From positions 1 through 64,000 of the forward strand of contig CACBLW010000006.1 of NCBI GenBank assembly GCA_902540265.1: a DNA stretch of 64,000 nucleotides, written 5' to 3'. The stretch comes from an uncultured Alphaproteobacteria bacterium (GTDB lineage Bacteria > Pseudomonadota > Alphaproteobacteria > HIMB59 > GCA-002718135). The notes beneath the pieces are model-generated. The model was not told the origin of the DNA, made no database searches, and saw only the letters and a list, made by a program, of their open reading frames with translations. Positions within the stretch are counted from its first letter, which is position 1; each line of letters begins with the position of its first letter. Position numbers and translations under genes: made by a program. Positions 8,873 through 18,457 of this stretch are shown piece by piece.

Positions 8873-9757
8873 ATGCTTAAATCATTTGAAAATAGAGATG
8901 GATGGATCTGGATGAATGGTAAAATAATACCATGGCAGGATGCAAATTCTCATATAATCTCTCAAGGACTTCATTATGCAAGCGCTGTTTTTGAAGGTGA
9001 GAGAGCTTATAATGGAAAGATTTTTAAATCAGAGCAACATACTAAAAGGTTTTTTAAATCTGCTGAAATAATTGGAATGGAAATTCCTTTCACACATGAT
9101 CAAATTAATAAAGCAAAATATGATCTCATTGATAAAATGAATTACAAAAATTGTTATGTTAGACCACTTGCATGGAGAGGTGGAGATCAGATGGGATTAT
9201 CAACAACTAAATCAAATATAAACGTAGCGATTGCAGTTTGGGATGACTGGGCAACTTATTTTAAAATTGAAGATCAAAAAGCTGGTTTAAAATTAATTAC
9301 ATCACCTTGGAAAAGACCTGCACCGGATACAGCTCCATATGAAGCAAAAGCTTCTGGACCTTATATCATTTGTACTTTATCAAAAGAATTTGCAGAAAAT
9401 AAAGGTTATCATGATGCTTTGATGTTAGATTATCGAGGTTATGTTGCTGAAGGTACAGGAGCAAATATTTTTTTTATTAAAGATAGTAATATTCATACTC
9501 CTATTCCAGACTGTTTTCTTAACGGGATTACACGTCAAACGGTCATTGAAATGGCATCTAATCAAGGATTTAAAATAACAGAAAAACATATAATGCCTGA
9601 TGAAATAGGAAATTATGATGAAGCTTTTTTAACGGGAACAGCTGCTGAAATTACTCCTATTAGATCAATTGATGATTTTAAATATAATACAGGAGATAAC
9701 ACAACTACTTTCAAATTTATGAATGATTTTAGTGATATGGTTAAAAATTCTATTTAG
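8873..9757 (+). CDS. ilvE: Branched-chain amino-acid aminotransferase
   Basis: A PLP class IV transaminase acting on valine, leucine and isoleucine with 2-oxoglutarate. Visible features are the entry motif DGWIWMNGKIIPW, QGLHYASAVFEGERAY, the arginine in YVRPLAWRGGDQMG, the PLP lysine in YEAKASGPY (about residue 155), and GTGANIFF with FLNGITRQT downstream. The open frame can begin at a TTG at 8846, but homologues usually begin just before the DGWIW segment, so I prefer the ATG at 8873 (294 residues). It is divergent from marR and overlaps the convergent moaE by eight bases. Confidence 0.92.
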   Translation: MLKSFENRDGWIWMNGKIIPWQDANSHIISQGLHYASAVFEGERAYNGKIFKSEQHTKRFFKSAEIIGMEIPFTHDQINKAKYDLIDKMNYKNCYVRPLAWRGGDQMGLSTTKSNINVAIAVWDDWATYFKIEDQKAGLKLITSPWKRPAPDTAPYEAKASGPYIICTLSKEFAENKGYHDALMLDYRGYVAEGTGANIFFIKDSNIHTPIPDCFLNGITRQTVIEMASNQGFKITEKHIMPDEIGNYDEAFLTGTAAEITPIRSIDDFKYNTGDNTTTFKFMNDFSDMVKNSI

Positions 9758-10166
9758 AATTTTCTAACCATTCATCATCTTTATAATAAAATTCATTTTT
9801 CCAGAATGGTGCATCTTTCTTTAAATAATCCATAATAAACTCACAAGCATTAAAGCTATCTTTTCTATGCTGTGAAAAACAACTAACTAAAACTATTTTT
9901 TCGTTAACATTTAGTTTTCCATATCTATGGATGATTAAAGTATCAATTAAGCTCCATTTTTTTAATGCATTATTTTCAATTTTTGACAACTCTTTAAATG
10001 CCATTTCTTCGTAAACTTCTAAATTTAAATATTTAACATCTTTATTATTGTTTAAATCTCTTACATAACCAACAAAAGAAGTTTGTGCCCCTATGTCTGA
10101 ATGTTTATTTTTAATTTTATCTATTTCTTCTTCTAAATTAAAATTTTTTTTTTGTATTTTTATCAT
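9750..10166 (-). CDS. moaE: Molybdopterin synthase catalytic subunit
   Basis: MoaE, with MoaD, inserts the two dithiolene sulfurs into cyclic pyranopterin monophosphate to give molybdopterin. Family motifs visible are GAQTSFVGYVRDLN, LNLEVYEEMA, IHRYGKLNV, HRKDSFNACEFIMDYLK, and the C-terminal PFWKNEFYYKDDEWLE with the conserved lysine. I choose the ATG whose first base is 10166, sharing one base with the moaD stop; a GTG one codon upstream is the alternative. It is the last gene of uvrC-pgsA-moaD-moaE. Its presence implies at least one molybdoenzyme elsewhere in the genome. Confidence 0.93.
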   Translation of the reverse strand: MIKIQKKNFNLEEEIDKIKNKHSDIGAQTSFVGYVRDLNNNKDVKYLNLEVYEEMAFKELSKIENNALKKWSLIDTLIIHRYGKLNVNEKIVLVSCFSQHRKDSFNACEFIMDYLKKDAPFWKNEFYYKDDEWLENSK

Positions 10167-10411
10167 CACCCACCGCTAACTGGGGGAAATATTGCAATTT
10201 CATCAATTGGATTTAAACTCAAATTTTCTGAAACATATTCCTGATTAACTGCAAATCTTAAAACGTCTTGTAAAAAATGTTTTCTTAGCTCAGGATACAA
10301 ATTTTCTAAATATTTCTTTAATTCTTGTATAGTTTTAGGGTGATTTATATCAATTACATCGTCATCTTTATTTGTTATATCCTTAATCCAAGCAAAATAT
10401 CGAATTCTCAT
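10166..10411 (-). CDS. moaD: Molybdopterin synthase sulfur-carrier subunit
   Basis: An 81-residue ubiquitin-fold protein ending in the diagnostic PPVSGG, whose terminal glycine is thiocarboxylated and donates sulfur to MoaE. The start MRIRYFAWIKDIT and the central strand-helix pattern fit MoaD. It lies one base after pgsA on the same strand and overlaps moaE, so both synthase subunits are probably translated together. Confidence 0.93.
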   Translation of the reverse strand: MRIRYFAWIKDITNKDDDVIDINHPKTIQELKKYLENLYPELRKHFLQDVLRFAVNQEYVSENLSLNPIDEIAIFPPVSGG

Positions 10412-10412
10412 T

Positions 10413-10955
10413 TTAAAAATGTTTTATTGATCCTTTAATATAATCATAGGCAGTATAGAGAGTTAGAATTCCAGCAATCCATAGAAAAGTCTTACCTAAA
10501 TAAATAATAAACAATAAATTAAGATTACTCTCAGATAATATAAGTAATCCAAGTGCAGCTAGTTGAAGGAAGGTTTTTGCTTTTGCAATTCTTGAAACCG
10601 GTATACTAATTTTTATCCCAGCTAAGTATTCTCTTAAACCTGATACTGTTATTTCTCTTAATAATATTATTAGGGCTGGAATAGTATCCCAGTCTTTTAT
10701 TACACCCTTAGAAGTTAAAATAAGAATAACTGCCGCTACTAATAATTTATCTGCAATTGGATCTAAAAATGTTCCAAAGTTTGTCACTTCATTTCTTAGT
10801 CTAGCTAAATAACCATCAAAGTAATCTGTTATTCCAGCTAAACAAAATAATATAAAGGCTATCCAACCAAAATATGGATTCGTAAGATATATACAAAGAA
10901 CTATAATTGGAATTATAGCTATTCTAATTATTGTTAGAATATTTGATATATTCAT
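10413..10955 (-). CDS. pgsA: CDP-diacylglycerol-glycerol-3-phosphate 3-phosphatidyltransferase
   Basis: An integral membrane CDP-alcohol phosphotransferase that makes phosphatidylglycerol phosphate. The family motif D-G-x2-A-R-x8-G-x3-D-x3-D is complete: DGYLARLRNEVTNFGTFLDP followed by IADK (about residues 47-70). Several hydrophobic helices account for the rest of the 180 residues. The pgsA product supplies the phosphatidylglycerol used by Lgt, encoded earlier in the window. It follows uvrC by 27 bases; the uvrC-pgsA order is conserved in many proteobacteria. Confidence 0.93.
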   Translation of the reverse strand: MNISNILTIIRIAIIPIIVLCIYLTNPYFGWIAFILFCLAGITDYFDGYLARLRNEVTNFGTFLDPIADKLLVAAVILILTSKGVIKDWDTIPALIILLREITVSGLREYLAGIKISIPVSRIAKAKTFLQLAALGLLILSESNLNLLFIIYLGKTFLWIAGILTLYTAYDYIKGSIKHF

Positions 10956-10982
10956 TTGTATTCTTTGTAGATGAAGAATTTT

Positions 10983-12815
10983 TTAAACGCTATGAAAATA
11001 TTCATAAATTTTTGTTAGAATTGACTCAGGTATAGATTTAACCTCTTTTAATTCATCTAAACTAGCTAATTTTAGTTTCTCCACTGTGCCAAAGTGTTTT
11101 TTTAAAATTTTCTTTCTTTCAGGACCTACTCCTTCTATATCATCAAATACAGATTTGACGCTCATCTTTGCTCTCTTTGATCGATGAGTTGTTATTGCAA
11201 ATCTATGAACCTCATCTCTAATATTTTGCAAAAAATGAAGAAGTGGATTATTTTCATTTAATCTATATGTAAATTTATCATGTATTAGAATTTCTCTACC
11301 TACATCTCTTTCCTCACCTTTTGCCATAGAGATAATTGGTATATCTATTTTTAAACTATCTAAAACTTTTTTTGCAGAATTATATTGTCCTTTTCCTCCA
11401 TCTATAAGCAACAAACTTGGCAAATCTAACTCGTCTTGAAATTTTGAGTTACTAAATCTCCTAGTAAGCATTTCTTTCATCATATAATAATCATCAACTT
11501 TATTTTTGTTTTCTTCAAGATCAAATCGAATATTAAATTTTCTATAATTTGATTTTATAAATCCATTTTGATTATAGGCAACCATTACACCTATAGGATA
11601 TTTTCCAAATGTATGGCTATTATCGTAAGCTTCTATTTTTATAATTTCATCTTTGAGTTTAAATATTTTTTTAATTTCTGAATTAAAATTATCAAAAGAT
11701 TTAAGTTTATTTAATTTAATATCTAAATTTATTTTAGAATTTTTTTCTGCAAATTTAAGTAAATTTTTTTTTGGTCCTTTTAATGGTTTAATAAATTTTG
11801 TTTTATCAAAATTCTTTCCTAAAATTTGTGAATTATTATTTTTATCAATAGTTATGTTAGTAATAATTGTTTCAGGAATATCTTTTTCTGCATAAAATAT
11901 ATTTAAGAAACCTAACATTATTTCCTCGTGATCCAATAAGTTATCATGATCTGGGTAGAAAGCTTTACCACCATAAGAAGTATTATTTCTAAAAAAACTT
12001 CCATAAATGCATGTTTTACCTTCATTTGATGTTATTGCAAAAATGTCAGCATTTTTAATATCTTTAATCTTAATTGAATTATTTTGCTCAATATGTTTTA
12101 AAGCTTTTAGTCTATCTCTAAGAGATGCTGCTAATTCAAAATTATTTATTTTTGAAGCCTCGTACATTTGATATGTAAAATTTTTTTGTATTTTTTGAGA
12201 GTTACCACTACTTAGAAAATCGTCTGCTGCCTCTATTAATTTTGAATAGGCTTCTTTTGTGATTTTTCCTCCGCAAGGACCAGAACATCTTTTAAGATAA
12301 TAATTGAAGCACAATTTATTTCCTGCATTAACCTCTTTATCTGTGCATGATCTTAATAGAAATATGCGTTGTATTGTATTAATAGTTCTATTTACTGCAT
12401 CTGGACTTGCAAATGGTCCATAATATCTTCCCCTTTTCGTTTGTGGACCACGATGTTTTTCAATTCTAGGAAAATCATGTTCTGAAGAAATAAATATATA
12501 AGGGAATGATTTATCATCTCTTAAAAGTACATTAAATCTTGGCTTATGTTTTTTAATTAAATTACATTCAAGGATGATTGCTTCTAATTCTGTATTTGTA
12601 ACAAAAAAGTTCATTGATTTAGTTAGACTAACCATTCTTTGAATTCTTCTGGTTAGGTTATTTAGAGATAGATAATTCTTTACCCTATTTGATAATACTT
12701 TTGCTTTTCCAATATATAAAATATTACCTTTATCATCCTGCATTTGGTAAACACCAGGTTGATTTGGTAAAATTTTTGATGTAGCCTTAATAATCTCTTG
12801 TCCAAGAAGCGTCAT
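10983..12815 (-). CDS. uvrC: Excinuclease ABC subunit C
   Basis: The nuclease subunit of nucleotide excision repair, making both incisions around a lesion held by UvrB. The 610 residues show the expected order: GIY-YIG domain (GVYQMQDDKGNILYIGKAK, residues 20-38), a cysteine-containing linker (CFNYYLKRCSGPCGG), a UVR helix (ASLRDRLKAL), the RNase H-like domain (EAYDNSHTFGKYPIGVMVA, LLIDGGKGQ), and C-terminal helix-hairpin-helix motifs (VFDDIEGVGPERKKILKKHF). It heads the leftward uvrC-pgsA-moaD-moaE run and is divergent from xsc, with a 133-base A+T-rich gap in which I see no structured RNA. Confidence 0.97.
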   Translation of the reverse strand: MTLLGQEIIKATSKILPNQPGVYQMQDDKGNILYIGKAKVLSNRVKNYLSLNNLTRRIQRMVSLTKSMNFFVTNTELEAIILECNLIKKHKPRFNVLLRDDKSFPYIFISSEHDFPRIEKHRGPQTKRGRYYGPFASPDAVNRTINTIQRIFLLRSCTDKEVNAGNKLCFNYYLKRCSGPCGGKITKEAYSKLIEAADDFLSSGNSQKIQKNFTYQMYEASKINNFELAASLRDRLKALKHIEQNNSIKIKDIKNADIFAITSNEGKTCIYGSFFRNNTSYGGKAFYPDHDNLLDHEEIMLGFLNIFYAEKDIPETIITNITIDKNNNSQILGKNFDKTKFIKPLKGPKKNLLKFAEKNSKINLDIKLNKLKSFDNFNSEIKKIFKLKDEIIKIEAYDNSHTFGKYPIGVMVAYNQNGFIKSNYRKFNIRFDLEENKNKVDDYYMMKEMLTRRFSNSKFQDELDLPSLLLIDGGKGQYNSAKKVLDSLKIDIPIISMAKGEERDVGREILIHDKFTYRLNENNPLLHFLQNIRDEVHRFAITTHRSKRAKMSVKSVFDDIEGVGPERKKILKKHFGTVEKLKLASLDELKEVKSIPESILTKIYEYFHSV

Positions 12816-12948
12816 TTTATCAATCGTAAATAATTAATTTTTCTTTAAATAGGAATTTTATAAAATTAATAAATAACTAACAAGATTATTGTAGTTCATT
12901 TAATAATTAATTTAATGTAGGTAAGAATAATATATTAAGGGTTTTATT

Positions 12949-14718
12949 ATGGCAAAAATGACAACAGAAGAAGCTTTCGTAAAAGTTTTACAGAAACACG
13001 GTATTCAACACGCTTTTGGAATAATTGGATCTGCATTTATGCCGATATCTGATCTTTTTCCTAAAGCTGGAATAACATTTTGGGATGTTGCTCATGAGTC
13101 AAACGGTGGAATTATGGCTGATGGATATACTAGATCAACTGGTAAAATCGCAATGTGTATTGCGCAAAATGGACCTGGTATAACTGGTTTAGTTACACCT
13201 ATAAAAACTGCTTTTTGGAATCATACTCCAATGCTCTTAGTTACTCCACAAGCAGCTAACAAAACTATTGGTCAAGGAGGCTTCCAAGAAGTTGAGCAAA
13301 TGAACTTATTTAAAGATATGGTGTGTTATCAAGAAGAGGTAAGAGATCCAGCTAGAGTAGCAGAAGTTTTAAATAGAGTTATTTCAAAAGCTATTAAAGG
13401 ATCTGCTCCTGCTCAATTAAATATACCAAGAGATTTTTGGACTCAAGTTGTTGATATTGATCTGCCACCAATTATAAAATTTGAAAGACCTTCTGGTGGA
13501 ATTGAAGCAATTAAGGAAGCCGCAAATCTTTTATCTAATGCAAAATTCCCCGTTATTTTATCTGGTGCTGGAGTAATTTTAGCTGACGCTATAGATGATT
13601 GTAAAAAACTTGCAGAAAAATTAAGCGCTCCAGTTGCTTGCGGATATCAACATAATGATAGTTTTCCGGGCAAACATCCTCTTGCAGTTGGTCCTTTAGG
13701 ATACAATGGATCTAAAGCAGCAATGGAAATAATTTCCAAGGCAGATGTAGTTCTCGCACTTGGTACAAGATTAAATCCTTTCTCAACTTTACCAGGTTAT
13801 GGAATAGATTATTGGCCAAAAAATGCAGATGTCATTCAAGTTGATATCAATTCTGATCGTATTGGTTTAACTAAAAAAATTAGTGTTGGTATTTGCGGAG
13901 ACGCAAAACTTGTTGCGAAGCAAATTTTAGAAAATCTTGCTACTAATGCAGGTGATCAAGATCGAAAAGAACGAGAAGAGTTGATTCATAAGACAAAGTC
14001 AGCTTGGCTACAAACATTAACTGGCCTTGATCATGAAGAAGATGATCCTGGCACATCTTGGAATAAAGACTCACGAGATAGAGAACCAGAGAAAATGTCA
14101 CCAAGAATGGCATGGAGAGCTATTCAAGCAGGGTTACCTGAAAATGCAATTATATCAAGTGATATAGGAAATAATTGTGCAATCGGTAACGCTTATCCAA
14201 CATTTGAGAATGGTAGAAAGTATTTAGCACCTGGTTTATTTGGACCATGTGGTTATGGTTTTCCATCTGTAATTGGAGCAAAAATAGGCTGTCCTGATAC
14301 TCCAGTTGTAGGCTTTGCAGGTGATGGCGCATTTGGAATTAGTATGAGTGAAATGACTTCTTGCAATAGAGATGGATGGCCAAATATTACAATGATAATT
14401 TTTAGAAATTATCAATGGGGAGCAGAGAAAAGAAATACTACACTTTGGTATAATAACAATTTTGTTGGAACTGAACTTGATCCTAAATTAAGCTATGCAA
14501 AAATAGCAGAGGCTTGTGGTTTTAAGGGGATTAAAGTCAATTCTCAAGAGGAACTAACAGAGGCTTTACAACAATCTTGTAAGGATCAGATGCAAGGAAT
14601 AACAACCTTCATTGAAGTGATGCTTAACCAAGAATTAGGTGAACCTTTTAGAAGAGACGCAATGAAAGCTCCAGTAGAAGTAGCTGGAATTGATCCTAAA
14701 GATACAATAGTTCAATAA
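12949..14718 (+). CDS. xsc: Sulfoacetaldehyde acetyltransferase
   Basis: Xsc is a thiamine-diphosphate enzyme that converts sulfoacetaldehyde and phosphate to sulfite and acetyl phosphate, the desulfonation step of taurine and related sulfonate degradation. The 589 residues match the Xsc type closely rather than acetolactate synthase: start MTTEEAFVKVLQKHGIQHAF, GIIGSAFMPISDLFPKAGIT, NKTIGQGGFQEVEQM, NPFSTLPGYGIDYWPK, YQWGAEKRNTTLW and the end GEPFRRDAMKAPVEVAGIDP. The ThDP-binding GDGAFG motif with its downstream Asn is present. The ribosome site before the ATG is weak (AAGGG). It stands alone here: aminotransferase, alanine dehydrogenase and phosphotransacetylase for the same route lie 42 to 47 kb away. 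G+C is slightly above its neighbours, as in other well-conserved genes. Confidence 0.96.
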   Translation: MAKMTTEEAFVKVLQKHGIQHAFGIIGSAFMPISDLFPKAGITFWDVAHESNGGIMADGYTRSTGKIAMCIAQNGPGITGLVTPIKTAFWNHTPMLLVTPQAANKTIGQGGFQEVEQMNLFKDMVCYQEEVRDPARVAEVLNRVISKAIKGSAPAQLNIPRDFWTQVVDIDLPPIIKFERPSGGIEAIKEAANLLSNAKFPVILSGAGVILADAIDDCKKLAEKLSAPVACGYQHNDSFPGKHPLAVGPLGYNGSKAAMEIISKADVVLALGTRLNPFSTLPGYGIDYWPKNADVIQVDINSDRIGLTKKISVGICGDAKLVAKQILENLATNAGDQDRKEREELIHKTKSAWLQTLTGLDHEEDDPGTSWNKDSRDREPEKMSPRMAWRAIQAGLPENAIISSDIGNNCAIGNAYPTFENGRKYLAPGLFGPCGYGFPSVIGAKIGCPDTPVVGFAGDGAFGISMSEMTSCNRDGWPNITMIIFRNYQWGAEKRNTTLWYNNNFVGTELDPKLSYAKIAEACGFKGIKVNSQEELTEALQQSCKDQMQGITTFIEVMLNQELGEPFRRDAMKAPVEVAGIDPKDTIVQ

Positions 14719-16323
14719 TCATTTTTGATCTTTAATTATTAGATCAGAACCTTTTTCAGCAATCATCATTGTTGGCGCGTTAGTATTTCCAGATGTAATA
14801 GTAGGCATCACAGATGCATCAACTACTCTTAAGTTGTGTATACCTTTTACTTTGAGATTATCATTTACAACTGAGTTTTCATCATTACCCATTCTACATG
14901 TGCTAACTGGATGAAAAATAGTATTTGCAAATTTACCTGCTTCTCTTGCTAACGATTCATTATCTTTAAATTCTATTCCAGGCCTGTATTCTTTTGGTTG
15001 ATATTTTTTGTATGCCTTTGACTCTAAAACTATTTTTCTAACTATCTTAATTGATTTCGCTGCAATCTCTCTATCTTCGTAAGTAGACAGATAGTTCATT
15101 TTTATTTTTGGATAAATTCTTGTATCAGAAGATTTGATTTCTATAGTTCCTCTACTCGTTGGGCGAACATTTGTAATTGTAGGTGTAAAAGCTGGAAATT
15201 TATGTAGTTCAGCTTTACCTAATAAATCTGTACTAGCAGGTGAAATATGAAACTGTAAATTAGGATTTTCTAAATAAGAGTCACTTTTAATGAAACCACA
15301 CAAATAGCTAGCTCCAACTGTTAATGGGCCTTTTCTGTAAATAAAATAATTTAATCCAGTTAAAAATTTTTTTGTAAAACTGTGATATATATCATTTAAT
15401 GTTTCTAGATTTTTAATTTTGTATACAGGTCTTAACATTAAATGATCAGTCAAATTTTTTCCAACACCATTAATTTCTCTAACGATATTAATATTATTCT
15501 TATTTAATAATTCTCCTGGTCCAACACCTGATGTTTGAAGTATGTGAGGGGAACCTATAGTACCCGCACATAATAATACTTCTCTATTTACAGAATAAAT
15601 AAATTTTTCATTACCTCTCCAGACATTTACATTTTTTACTTTAAAGTTTTCAAATGTAAAATTTTTTACATGTGCATTTGTAATGATTTTTAAATTTTTT
15701 CTATTTTTTACAGGATTTAAAAAACCTACAGCAGAACTACATCTAAAACCTTTATCAATTGTCATTGGGAAATATCCCATACCTTCATTATCACCATCAT
15801 TAAAATCAGAATTTTTTTTGTAACCAAATTCTTCCGCAGCATCTAAAAATAAATCTAATAATTTAAATTTTGATCTAATTTGTTCTACTTTGATAGGACC
15901 ACTGTCCCCATGAAAATCACTTTTAGAGATTTTATAATTTTCTGATTTTTTAAAATAAGGCAATACATCATCCCAAGACCAACCAATATTTCCTAATTGT
16001 CTCCAGTAATTATAGTCATTAGCATGACCTCTAATATACAGCATACCATTTATTGACGAACTGCCACCTAGAGTTTTTCCTCTTGGAATAAGCATTTTTC
16101 TATTATTACAAAATTCTTCCTCTTCAGTAGTAAAACACCAATCCGTATTTGGGTTATGCATTGTTTTGAAATATCCTCCAGGAATATGTATCCAAGGATT
16201 TATATCCTTGCCACCGGCTTCAATTAATAAAACTCTAATTTTTTCGTTTTCTGTGAGTCTATTTGCTAAAATACAACCAGCTGTTCCAGCACCAATTATG
16301 ATATAATCAAATTGTTCATTCAT
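14719..16323 (-). CDS. GMC-family FAD oxidoreductase (choline dehydrogenase-like)
   Basis: A 534-residue FAD enzyme of the glucose-methanol-choline family. The dinucleotide-binding motif IIGAGTAGCILANRL (residues 9-23), the first GMC signature GKTLGGSSSINGMLYIRG (around 83-100), and the second, GTIGSPHILQTSGVGP (around 254), are present. The C-terminal catalytic histidine pair region reads FHPVSTCRMG and then SGNTNAPTMMIAEKGSDLI. The closest named relatives are choline and alkanol dehydrogenases, but the substrate cannot be read off. No betaine-aldehyde dehydrogenase or choline transporter is adjacent. It abuts xsc tail to tail. Confidence 0.85.
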   Translation of the reverse strand: MNEQFDYIIIGAGTAGCILANRLTENEKIRVLLIEAGGKDINPWIHIPGGYFKTMHNPNTDWCFTTEEEEFCNNRKMLIPRGKTLGGSSSINGMLYIRGHANDYNYWRQLGNIGWSWDDVLPYFKKSENYKISKSDFHGDSGPIKVEQIRSKFKLLDLFLDAAEEFGYKKNSDFNDGDNEGMGYFPMTIDKGFRCSSAVGFLNPVKNRKNLKIITNAHVKNFTFENFKVKNVNVWRGNEKFIYSVNREVLLCAGTIGSPHILQTSGVGPGELLNKNNINIVREINGVGKNLTDHLMLRPVYKIKNLETLNDIYHSFTKKFLTGLNYFIYRKGPLTVGASYLCGFIKSDSYLENPNLQFHISPASTDLLGKAELHKFPAFTPTITNVRPTSRGTIEIKSSDTRIYPKIKMNYLSTYEDREIAAKSIKIVRKIVLESKAYKKYQPKEYRPGIEFKDNESLAREAGKFANTIFHPVSTCRMGNDENSVVNDNLKVKGIHNLRVVDASVMPTITSGNTNAPTMMIAEKGSDLIIKDQK

Positions 16324-16395
16324 TATTAAGAATTTTTTTTTATTATATACTAATTAAATTAAACATATAACTAACTAAAATAATTAAAATTATTA

Positions 16396-17304
16396 ATGGA
16401 TATTTTTCTCGCAATAATAGGATTGGGTCTTTTAGTATTAGGTGCAGAAATTGTTATTAGGGGTTCAATTAGTTTTGGAAAAAAAATAAATATTTCATTA
16501 TTTGCTATTGGAGTTGTAATTGTAGCTGGGGGTACGTCATTGCCTGAGTTGGCAAGTAGCATTAATGCAGTCCTAAACAATTATTCTGACCTTGCTTTAG
16601 GTGCAGTAGTTGGGAGTAATATAGCAAATCTAGTACTTGTTATGGCTGCTACGACAATAATTTTTCCAATTGTAAACATAAATAAGAATCAAATTAATCA
16701 AGCATGGATTAATATCTTCTTAGGCATTTTTTTGATTTTTATGACGTTTTTTTATTTCAATTATATTTTTGGAATAGTAGCTATTCTTACTCTTATTTAT
16801 TTAATGTACATTCAAATGAAAAAAGGAGAAATAGATAATACAGAAATAGATAAAAATGATTACTCAACGATAATTTCATTAATATTAATTGTACTAGGTA
16901 TTATTTTTTTAGTTTTTGGTTCAGATTTATTAGTTAGTTCAGCAATTGAAATAGCAAAAAAATATAATGTTTCTGAGGCAGTTATAGGATTATCATTAAT
17001 TGCATTTGGCACATCACTCCCTGAATTAGTTGTTGGAATTTTATCTGCAATTAAAAAGAAAGTTGATTTTGCTCTAGGGAATATTTTAGGATCAAATATT
17101 TATAATGTTCTTGGTGTTCTAGGTATTAGTTCTTTGTTTGGTAATTTTACATTACCGGAAATATTCTTAAAACAAGATTTATTAATTATGGTTGCTATTA
17201 CTTCAATAGTTCTAATCTTTATGCTCTCAATGAAAAAAATTGGACGAATATATGGAATTTTAGGTTTATCTATCTATGTTTCTTATTTGTACTATATTTT
17301 TTAA
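16396..17304 (+). CDS. Calcium/sodium antiporter (YrbG/CaxA family)
   Basis: A 302-residue membrane exchanger of the Ca2+:cation antiporter superfamily. The two inverted alpha repeats are visible: GGTSLPELASSINAVL followed by ALGAVVGSNIANL near residues 49-80, and FGTSLPELVVGILSAI followed by ALGNILGSNIYNVLG near 203-240. These carry the ion-coordinating Glu and Asn residues. About ten hydrophobic segments are predicted. It is divergent from the GMC gene and 55 bases upstream of the M24 peptidase, in a stretch of low-complexity A+T. Confidence 0.9.
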   Translation: MDIFLAIIGLGLLVLGAEIVIRGSISFGKKINISLFAIGVVIVAGGTSLPELASSINAVLNNYSDLALGAVVGSNIANLVLVMAATTIIFPIVNINKNQINQAWINIFLGIFLIFMTFFYFNYIFGIVAILTLIYLMYIQMKKGEIDNTEIDKNDYSTIISLILIVLGIIFLVFGSDLLVSSAIEIAKKYNVSEAVIGLSLIAFGTSLPELVVGILSAIKKKVDFALGNILGSNIYNVLGVLGISSLFGNFTLPEIFLKQDLLIMVAITSIVLIFMLSMKKIGRIYGILGLSIYVSYLYYIF

Positions 17305-17359
17305 TTTATATTTAAAATTTAGTTTAAATTTAAATTAAATTTGTTAAATAAAACTTAAT

Positions 17360-18457
17360 ATGTTTATTGATAAATTAGAAAAATTACAACATCAGCTTAT
17401 TGAAAATAATTTAGATGCATTCGTAATTATTCCAGGTTCAAACTTTAGGTATTTAACTGGTGGCGATTTTCACTTGATGGAAAGACCAACAGCGTTAATT
17501 ATTTCCAAAAATCAAAAACCTTTAGCAATACTTCCAGTACTAGAAGTTGATAGTTTTAAAAAACTGAATATTGATGCTGAAATTTTTCAATGGCAAGATA
17601 GTGATGGATATCAAGAAGCATTTAATAAAGTATTTGAAAAAATTAAAAATTGTAAATCTTTAGGTGTTGAGGGCCAAAGGATGAGGGTTTTTGAATATGA
17701 AGCTATAAAAAACGCAAATAAAGATTTAAATATCAGTAATGCTCAAAGAATAATAAGTAATATACGATTACGTAAAAATAGTGATGATGTAGAAAATTTA
17801 CAAAAAGCTATCAAAATTGCAGAAACAACGTTAGCTAATACTATTAACTATGTAGAAATAGGAAAGTCGGAAATAGAAATTAAAAATTTTCTACTCCAAC
17901 AACTTTATGAAAATGGTGCTGAAGGTATTGCATTTGATCCTATTGTTTTGGCAGGTGCTAACTCAGCACTTCCTCATGGTCATTCAAGTAATGATTATTT
18001 TTTAAAAGATGGTGATTGTCTCCTTTTCGATTTTGGAGCAGTAGTGAATGGTTATAATTCAGATATAACGAGAACTTTTTTTGTTGGTTCTGCTTCAGAT
18101 GAGCAAAAAAATTTTTATGATGCAGTTTTGAAAGCAAATAAATTGGGATTAAGTATTTCAAAACCTAATTTAACTATGCATAATCTAGATGACAGTGTAC
18201 TCAATTCTCTAGAAGATTCTGGTTATAAAGATTATATTGTCCACAAAACCGGGCATGGTCTTGGACTAGATGTACATGAAGATCCATATATTATGAGAAA
18301 AAATAATGAGCTTCTTGAGGAGGGCATGGTAATCACTATTGAACCCGGTCTTTATAAACAAGGAGATCTTGGTGTTAGAATTGAAGATGATGTTTTAATT
18401 ACAAATGATGGATGTAAAAGTTTAACTACCTTTTCTAAAGAATTAAGAATTATTTAG
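17360..18457 (+). CDS. M24 family Xaa-Pro dipeptidase/aminopeptidase
   Basis: A creatinase/prolidase-fold metallopeptidase of 365 residues. The N-terminal creatinase domain (residues 1-130, with FRYLTGGDFHL) precedes a pita-bread domain carrying all five metal ligands: the two Asp in LLFDFGAVVNGYNSDITRTF, His in HKTGHGLGLDVHEDPYI, and Glu residues in ITIEPGLY and VRIEDDV. Xaa-Pro cleavage would release proline for the PutA pathway encoded in this window, and the peptide-type importer next door could deliver substrate. That functional link is inference. Creatinase-type or DMSP-lyase-like M24 relatives cannot be excluded. Confidence 0.85.
   Translation: MFIDKLEKLQHQLIENNLDAFVIIPGSNFRYLTGGDFHLMERPTALIISKNQKPLAILPVLEVDSFKKLNIDAEIFQWQDSDGYQEAFNKVFEKIKNCKSLGVEGQRMRVFEYEAIKNANKDLNISNAQRIISNIRLRKNSDDVENLQKAIKIAETTLANTINYVEIGKSEIEIKNFLLQQLYENGAEGIAFDPIVLAGANSALPHGHSSNDYFLKDGDCLLFDFGAVVNGYNSDITRTFFVGSASDEQKNFYDAVLKANKLGLSISKPNLTMHNLDDSVLNSLEDSGYKDYIVHKTGHGLGLDVHEDPYIMRKNNELLEEGMVITIEPGLYKQGDLGVRIEDDVLITNDGCKSLTTFSKELRII

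Noticed and set aside
12816..12948. Riboswitch or small RNA upstream of xsc
   Set aside because: The 133-base gap contains no G+C-rich stems or recognisable conserved core; nothing beyond A+T-rich spacer was seen.
14150..14332. Antisense and other-frame open frames inside xsc and the hyu genes
   Set aside because: They follow codon-position shadows of strong conserved genes, have repetitive His/Leu/Gln-rich translations and lack ribosome sites.
12949..14718. Acetolactate synthase large subunit
   Set aside because: Same ThDP fold, but the N-terminal GIIGSAFMPISDLFPKAGIT, the GIDYWPK segment and the C-terminal GEPFRRDAMK are those of Xsc, and there is no ilvN beside it.
17305..17359. TTTAAATT-type repeats between the exchanger and the peptidase
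   Set aside because: Irregular low-complexity A+T without fixed spacing or arms; expected in DNA of this composition.
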